From: Bog-473 sp963804055
GTDB lineage: Bacteria; Actinomycetota; Acidimicrobiia; Acidimicrobiales; RAAP-2
Length of the DNA: 64,000 nt
Assembly (NCBI GenBank): GCA_963804055.1
Contig: CAWDOU010000005.1
Span: forward strand, 372,001 to 436,000
Reading direction: 5' to 3'
Shown here: in pieces, positions 59,556 through 64,000 of the stretch
How the letters are laid out: each line of letters begins with the position of its first letter
How positions within the stretch are numbered: the first letter of the stretch is position 1
Position numbers and translations under genes: made by a program
Notes under the pieces: generated by a model
Told to the model about the DNA's origin: nothing
What the model saw: the letters and a program-made list of their open reading frames with translations, nothing else
Databases searched by the model: none

Positions 59556-59969
59556 ATGCCGGAGCGCACGTCGCACGCACAGGGCCGGTCGACGGCTCTC
59601 GCATCGGGTGTTCCCTACGCCTATGCGGCGGTGACCAGGGACCGGCCGGTCCTGGTCTTCAGTGCCGGCGCCTGCCCTCTCGACGCCTCCGGGTCGACGG
59701 TGGGTGTCGGGGACGTGGCCGCCCAGGCCGAGGCCGCCATGACGAACCTCCGGCACGCTCTGGCGCAGGCGGGTGCCGGGCTGGACGATGTGGTGAAGGC
59801 CACGGTCTACGTGGCGAGCAGCGTCCGCGCCGACCTGGAAGCCGCCTGGGACGTCGTGCACAGCCATTTCGGGTCGCACGAGCCGCCGGCGACCCTGGTG
59901 GGGGTCAGTGTCCTGGGCTACCCCGACCAGCTGGTCGAGGTCGAGGCCGTTGCCGCTCTCGCAGGCTGA
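59556..59969 (+). CDS. RidA-family protein
   Basis: The 137-residue protein belongs to the YjgF/RidA family: YAAVTRDRPVLVFSAGACPLDASG, AMTNLRHALAQAGAGLDDVVKATVYVAS and TLVGVSVLGYPDQLVEVEAVAALA. The Arg that binds the enamine carboxylate in true RidA lies in the segment VTRDRP rather than the usual place, so activity is uncertain. The ATG at 59556 is preferred over one at 59511. Confidence 0.83.
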   Translation: MPERTSHAQGRSTALASGVPYAYAAVTRDRPVLVFSAGACPLDASGSTVGVGDVAAQAEAAMTNLRHALAQAGAGLDDVVKATVYVASSVRADLEAAWDVVHSHFGSHEPPATLVGVSVLGYPDQLVEVEAVAALAG

Positions 59970-60101
59970 GACGTACTGCAGCGGGAAGATTCCGGCGGAC
60001 GTGGAAAAAGTGTCGGGCCTGTCGAATTGGGGCCATCCCGTTCGTATAGACGGTGACCGCCGGCGCTGGGCCGGGGGCGACCGAGTGACGGAGGCAGCAC
60101 C

Positions 60102-60680
60102 GTGGGCAGGATCGTCGTAACCGAGTTCGTCTCACTGGACGGCGTGATGGAGGACCCGGGCGGGGCCGAAGACTTCGCCCACGGAGGGTGGACGTTTCGC
60201 TTCGACAGGGCGCCCGAGGGGGACCAGTTCAAGCTGGGGGAGCTCGAGCGCGCGGAGGCCCAGCTCCTGGGGCGGGTGACCTACGAGGCGTTCGCCGCGG
60301 CTTGGCCGGACAGAGACGATGACGTCGGCTTCGCGCGGCGCATGAACGCCATGCCCAAGTACGTCGTCTCCGGCACGCTGCGGGACGAGGATGCCTCCTG
60401 GCACAACTCCACGGTGCTCAGGGGCGACGCGGTGAGCGAGGTCACCGCACTCAAGGGCGGGGTACAGGGGGACATCCTGGTGGCCGGCAGCACGCGGTTG
60501 GTGCAGACGCTGCTGGAGCATCGACTGGTCGACGAGCTTCGGCTCATGGTGTTCCCGATCGTGCTCGGGACGGGTCGCCGGCTCTTCGGAGAGCTCTCGG
60601 AGCCGTTCACCATGGTCCTCGACAGTGCCGAGACCATGGGCGAGGGCATCGTGACCCTGGTGTACCGGCCCAATCCGTAG
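60102..60680 (+). CDS. Dihydrofolate-reductase-like (RibD C-terminal domain) protein
   Basis: The 192-residue protein begins RIVVTEFVSLDGVMEDPGG and has LGRVTYEAFAAAWP, YVVSGTLRDEDASWHNSTVL and GDILVAGSTRLVQTLLEHRLVDELRLMVFPIVLGTGRRLF, the pattern of DHFR-family RibD-C proteins. They are NADPH-dependent reductases of unknown substrate. TATAGA at 60045 is a possible -10 box. It is followed by the DGPF-sigma pair, 54 bases downstream. Confidence 0.88.
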   Translation: MGRIVVTEFVSLDGVMEDPGGAEDFAHGGWTFRFDRAPEGDQFKLGELERAEAQLLGRVTYEAFAAAWPDRDDDVGFARRMNAMPKYVVSGTLRDEDASWHNSTVLRGDAVSEVTALKGGVQGDILVAGSTRLVQTLLEHRLVDELRLMVFPIVLGTGRRLFGELSEPFTMVLDSAETMGEGIVTLVYRPNP

Positions 60681-60734
60681 GGTCCACCCCATAGGGATCG
60701 ACAGACACCGCAACCACCGAGAAGGAGAACGACC

Positions 60735-61091
60735 ATGAGGCAGTACATGCTCAGCGTGCCGATGATCGAGGGCGCTCCGCCCCGGCCCCCCGACGAAATG
60801 CAGCAGGCCTACGAACGCACCGCGCGTCTCAACGAGGAGATGCAGGCCGCGGGAGCCTGGGTGTTCGGCGGTGGCCTCCTCCCGGCCGCCTCGGCCACCG
60901 TCGTCGAGGCCGACGGCAGTGGGTTCCTGGTGACCGATGGGCCCTTCACCGAGTCCAAGGAGCACATCGGGGGGTTCTGGGTCATTGCAGCCGATGATCT
61001 CGATGCGGCGCTGGCCTGGGCCAAGAAGGCGACCGTGGCCTGCGGGGAGCGCGTCGAGGTACGGCCCTTCCAGGTCGAACCCCCGGTGTGA
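60735..61091 (+). CDS. YciI-like/DGPF-domain protein
   Basis: The 118-residue protein RQYMLSVPMIEGAPPRP, AGAWVFGGGLLPAASATVV and VTDGPFTESKEHIGGFWVI carries the DGPF motif of the YciI-related family. Such genes sit next to ECF42-type sigma factors in many bacteria and may be part of their signalling. A GAAGGAGAACGACC ribosome site is present. The stop overlaps the sigma gene start. Confidence 0.9.
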   Translation: MRQYMLSVPMIEGAPPRPPDEMQQAYERTARLNEEMQAAGAWVFGGGLLPAASATVVEADGSGFLVTDGPFTESKEHIGGFWVIAADDLDAALAWAKKATVACGERVEVRPFQVEPPV

Positions 61092-62335
61092 CATTGGCCG
61101 GCCCGCGTGTCCCGTCCGAGCCCGAGATCGACCGTGTCTTCCGTCGGGAGTACGGGCGTGCGGTCTCGGTGCTCGTCGGGGCCTTCGGAGACATCGACCT
61201 GGCGGAGGACGGGGTGCAGGACGCCTTCGTGATCGCCACGGTGCGGTGGCGCGAGGACGGCCTGCCCCCGAGCCCGGCGGGGTGGATCATCACCACGGCG
61301 CGCCGCCGGATCCTCGACCGCCTGCGCCGCGAGGCTTCGCGCGCGGGCCGTCAGGAACAGGCGGCCGCGCTGCTCGACCCGTCCGCAGCCATGGAGGAGG
61401 AATCCGGGGTGCCCGACGAACGCCTCCGTCTCATCTTCACCTGCTGCCACCCGGCGCTCGCGCCCGCGGCGCGGGTCGCGCTGACGCTCCGCCTGCTCGG
61501 AGGCCTCTCGACCCCCGAGATCGCCCGTGCCTTCGTCGTCCCCGAGGCGACCATGGCGCAGCGCCTCGTCCGGGCGAAGGCGAAGATCCGCGACGCCGCG
61601 ATTCCGTACCGCGTCCCGAGCGGGGCCGAGCTCCCGGAGCGCCTGCGCGGGGTGCTGGCGGTCATCTACCTCGTCTTCAACGAGGGCTACACCGCGACGG
61701 CGGGTGATCTCCTCGTGCGGGAGGAACTGTGCGCCGAGGGGGTGCGCCTGGCCCGGACGCTGCACGAGCTCATGCCCGACGAGTCCGAGGTGAGCGGGCT
61801 GCTGGCTCTGCTGCTCCTGGTCTCGGCGCGCACGCCGGCCCGCACCGGTGCCGACGGTGCGCTCGTCCCGTTGCGCGAGCAGGACCGCACGTTGTGGGAC
61901 CACGCCCGCATCAGGGAGGGCCAGGAGCTCGTCCGCTTCTGCCTGCGCCGGAACACCCCGGGGCCGTACCAGATTCAGGCGGTGATCAATGCCGTGCACG
62001 GCGATGCGGTGCGGGCCGAGGAGACGGACTGGAGCCAGATACTGGCCCTCTACGACCAGCTGCTCGTGTTCGACGCATCTCCCGTTGTCGCTCTCAACCG
62101 TGCCGTCGCCCTCGGCGAGGTCGAGGGACCGGCGGCCGGGTTGGCCGCAGTCGACGGCCTGCCGCTCCAGTCGTACTACCTCTTCCACGCCGTGCGGGCC
62201 GACCTGCTGCGGCGACTGGGCCGCCCGTCCGAGGCGGTCGCCGCCTACGACGCCGCCCTGGCGCGTACCGAGAACGAGCCCGAGCGCTCCTTCCTGGCCC
62301 GGGCCCGGGCCGCGGTGGCGCCGGCCGGCCGGTGA
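61088..62335 (+). CDS. ECF42-type RNA polymerase sigma factor with C-terminal helical extension
   Basis: The 415-residue protein has ECF regions 2 and 4 in the first 170 residues (IDLAEDGVQDAFVIATVRW; LTLRLLGGLSTPEIARAFVV, EATMAQRLVRAKAKI), then about 240 residues with a TPR-like helical domain, NEGYTATAGDLLVREEL and QIQAVINAVHGDAVRAEETDWSQIL. This architecture with an adjacent DGPF gene is that of ECF42; it has no cognate anti-sigma factor, and the extension may regulate activity. GTG start overlaps the DGPF stop. Confidence 0.9.
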   Translation: MTLAGPRVPSEPEIDRVFRREYGRAVSVLVGAFGDIDLAEDGVQDAFVIATVRWREDGLPPSPAGWIITTARRRILDRLRREASRAGRQEQAAALLDPSAAMEEESGVPDERLRLIFTCCHPALAPAARVALTLRLLGGLSTPEIARAFVVPEATMAQRLVRAKAKIRDAAIPYRVPSGAELPERLRGVLAVIYLVFNEGYTATAGDLLVREELCAEGVRLARTLHELMPDESEVSGLLALLLLVSARTPARTGADGALVPLREQDRTLWDHARIREGQELVRFCLRRNTPGPYQIQAVINAVHGDAVRAEETDWSQILALYDQLLVFDASPVVALNRAVALGEVEGPAAGLAAVDGLPLQSYYLFHAVRADLLRRLGRPSEAVAAYDAALARTENEPERSFLARARAAVAPAGR

Positions 62336-62351
62336 CAGACTCGGGGCCGTC

Positions 62352-63227
62352 ATGAAGGTCCATCTCGTCGACGGCACCTACGAGCTCTTCCGGCACTTCT
62401 TCGGCGCCCCCCCGCATCGCACCGCCGAGGGCCAGGAGGTGGCCGCGGTGCGCGGCGTGGTCGGTTCCGTGCTGCAACTGTTGGGGGAGGGCGCGACGCA
62501 CGTGGGGGTGGCCACCGATCATGTGATCGAGTCCTTCCGCAACGATCTGTGGCCCGGCTACAAGACGGGCGAAGGCGTCGACCCCGACCTGTGGTCGCAG
62601 GCCTGGCCCTTGGAGGACGCACTCCGGGCGCTCGGCGTCCTGGTGTGGCCGATGGTCGAGCTCGAGGCGGACGATGCCCTGGCGAGCGGCGCCGCCGTGG
62701 CCGATGACGATCCCGAGGTGGAGCAGGTCATCATCTGCACACCCGACAAGGATCTGGGCCAGTGTGTGCGTGGGAACCGCGTCGTGCAGCTGGACCGGCG
62801 CAAGGACGTGCTGATCGACGAGGGTGGTGTGAGCGCCAAGTTCGGGGTCGGGCCGGCCTCCATCCCCGACTATCTGGCGCTGGTCGGGGACAGCGCCGAC
62901 GGGTTTCCGGGTCTGGCGGGTTGGGGGGCCAAGTCGGCCGCCACCGTCCTGGCCCGGTGGCGCCACATCGAGGAGATCCCTGCCGACGCCGGCGAGTGGC
63001 ATGTGACGGTGCGCGGCGCGGCCAAGCTGGCGACGACGCTGCAGGATGGTCGTGAGGAGGCCCGGCTCTTCAAGGAGTTGGCAACCCTGCGGATCGACCG
63101 CTCGCTCCTGGGCGCGGTCGACGAGTTGCGCTGGCGCGGACCGACAGGCGACTTCGCTGCGCTCTGCGCCGCCATGGACGCACCGGGGATCGCCCGACGG
63201 GCCGAGGCGCTGGCGGCCGCCCGCTGA
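62352..63227 (+). CDS. 5'-3' exonuclease (PolA N-terminal/FEN-like)
   Basis: The 291-residue protein KVHLVDGTYELFRHFFG has the nuclease Asp, GVATDHVIESFRNDLWPGYKTGEG the arch region, VELEADDALASGAAVA the acidic cluster and PDKDLGQCVRG, with the helix-hairpin-helix GPASIPDYLALVGDSADGFPGLAGWGAKSAATVL. It is of FEN/5'-3' exonuclease family without a polymerase domain and may trim flaps or primers. It lacks the final part typical of full-length PolA. Confidence 0.9.
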   Translation: MKVHLVDGTYELFRHFFGAPPHRTAEGQEVAAVRGVVGSVLQLLGEGATHVGVATDHVIESFRNDLWPGYKTGEGVDPDLWSQAWPLEDALRALGVLVWPMVELEADDALASGAAVADDDPEVEQVIICTPDKDLGQCVRGNRVVQLDRRKDVLIDEGGVSAKFGVGPASIPDYLALVGDSADGFPGLAGWGAKSAATVLARWRHIEEIPADAGEWHVTVRGAAKLATTLQDGREEARLFKELATLRIDRSLLGAVDELRWRGPTGDFAALCAAMDAPGIARRAEALAAAR

Positions 63228-63228
63228 C

Positions 63229-64000
63229 CTATCCCGACGGGGCCACCGTCGGCGCCGCCCCGGAGAACGTGAGCCGGCGCAGGTAGAGGTCCCGGCTGTT
63301 GGGGAATCCCACCGCCCCGGGGACCCAGGCGTGGAAGGCGATCCAGGAGTTCCCGGACGTGTCGGTGAAGACCGACTCGCCCCCGGGACCGGCCACGCCC
63401 GGCCCACTCGACAGGATCGGCTTCGCGCTCGGCATCGCTGCACGGGCCCAGCGGACCGGTGCAGGTGGCGACGCCGACTGCGTAGTTGGCGCTGTTCCAG
63501 TCGTTGCCCGAGAAGAAGAGGTAGTAGGCCCCACCCGTGGCGACGAGGTCGGGTGCTTCGACGGTGCCGTTCTCCCACGGCTGGTCCGGCACCAGCAGTG
63601 GGGAGGGGTTCGTCCCGGCCGCGAACGCCGTGCCGGAGGGGGCCAGCTGCTGCGACCAGATCTTGGAGGAGCCCGGACCGCCCGACTTCCAGACGAGGTA
63701 GGGCGTGCCGTCGGTGTCGATGAACGAGGCCGGATCGATGGAGCCGCCCAGCGACTTCTGGCACTCGAGCGGCGCCGTCGACTTGTCGCTGAAGGGCCCC
63801 TGGGGCTGGCTTGCGGTCGCCACCGAGATGCACTCCTCCCCGGTCCCCGCGACGTCGACCGCGTAGTAGAGGAGGAACGTCCCGCCGATGGTGGCGATCG
63901 CAGGGGCCCAGGTGTCGTTGGCCGTCGCCCAGGCCGGGAGGACCGGGAGCGCGTTGCCAACCGCCGTCCAGGTGGTCAGGTCCGTGGAGTCGATGATCTG
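63229..64000 (-). pseudogene. Glycoside-hydrolase family 43-like gene, frameshifted and truncated at window edge
   Basis: Reading minus from 64000, IDSTDLTTWTAVGNAL, TWAPAIATIGGTFLLYYAVD, SIDPASFIDTDGTPYLVWKS and VEAPDLVATGGAYYLFFSG show a five-bladed beta-propeller GH43-like enzyme with its Asp and Glu. After GVATCTGPLGPC (about 63440) the matching C-terminal part, SSGPGVAGPGGESVFTDTSG to the stop at 63229, is in another frame, so one base is gained or lost near 63425-63445. The 5' end lies beyond the window. It could also be a sequencing error. Confidence 0.7.

Overview
The window is high-GC, densely packed chromosomal DNA from an actinomycete-type bacterium. Supporting markers are a SigR/RsrA-type sigma and zinc anti-sigma pair, CarD, ClpC, RadA-DisA, a HemQ-type coproheme enzyme, a CysO-like sulfur carrier and glucosyl-3-phosphoglycerate synthase. 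A secreted protein with tandem 42-residue repeats of the YW.VASDGGIFSYGDA type is, from memory, common in class Acidimicrobiia, so that class is my best guess. No rRNA, insertion sequence, prophage or CRISPR array was seen, and no stretch over 300 bases lacks a gene.

Layout. 1-1171: a truncated MerR-type regulator divergent from a MaoC-like dehydratase. 1196-4216: zinc ABC importer genes znuA-znuC-znuB followed by zur, all minus strand. 4286-6330: P450 and SDR operon. 6368-7263: sigR-rsrA. 7307-12612: zincin-like metalloprotease, a TilS-Hpt fusion, then folE, folP, a phosphatase-like protein lacking its catalytic cysteine, folB and folK. 12682-19631: DUF2520 protein, panC, panD, nadB, nadC, coaX, lysS. 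19801-24513: small secreted helical protein, polyprenyl synthase, clpC and an acetyltransferase. 24630-30180: radA-disA, carD, ispD-ispF-rlmB and mscL. 30300-34107: tRNA-Thr, a LytR_C-like membrane protein, then otsB, otsA and gpgS for trehalose and glucosylglycerate. 34171-37571: SAM-I riboswitch, thrC-like gene, cysO-like gene, then CIRCE-groL. 37743-41449: hemQ, larE, a NIL-domain protein, Nudix and GNAT enzymes and a membrane protein. 41466-45879: the repeat protein, then a TetR regulator divergent from an SRPBCC-cupin-MBL operon. 45997-50116: transporter, lipoprotein, amidase and DsbA-like enzyme. 50099-53444: larB, larC and a PLP decarboxylase in one operon. 53468-64000: pheA, two MFS pumps, an amidohydrolase with two VOC proteins, RidA, a RibD-like reductase, a DGPF protein with an ECF42-type sigma factor, a 5'-3' exonuclease and a frameshifted, truncated GH43-like gene.

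How it works together. Most of the first 40 kb is cofactor and housekeeping biosynthesis: folate, pantothenate/CoA, NAD, isoprenoid precursors and heme. Genes are commonly joined by 4-base ATGA or GTGA overlaps. Several first genes have a TANNNT box 6-8 bases before the start codon and no Shine-Dalgarno, which suggests leaderless mRNAs.

The most interesting points are the SAM riboswitch over a threonine-synthase-like gene fused translationally to a CysO-like carrier (a possible homocysteine route), the nickel-pincer cofactor genes larB/larC/larE with larBC joined to a PLP decarboxylase, the pseudophosphatase inside the folate operon, the TilS-Hpt fusion without ftsH, and the recently duplicated 126-bp repeat units. 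All functional calls rest on reading motifs by eye; no database search was run.
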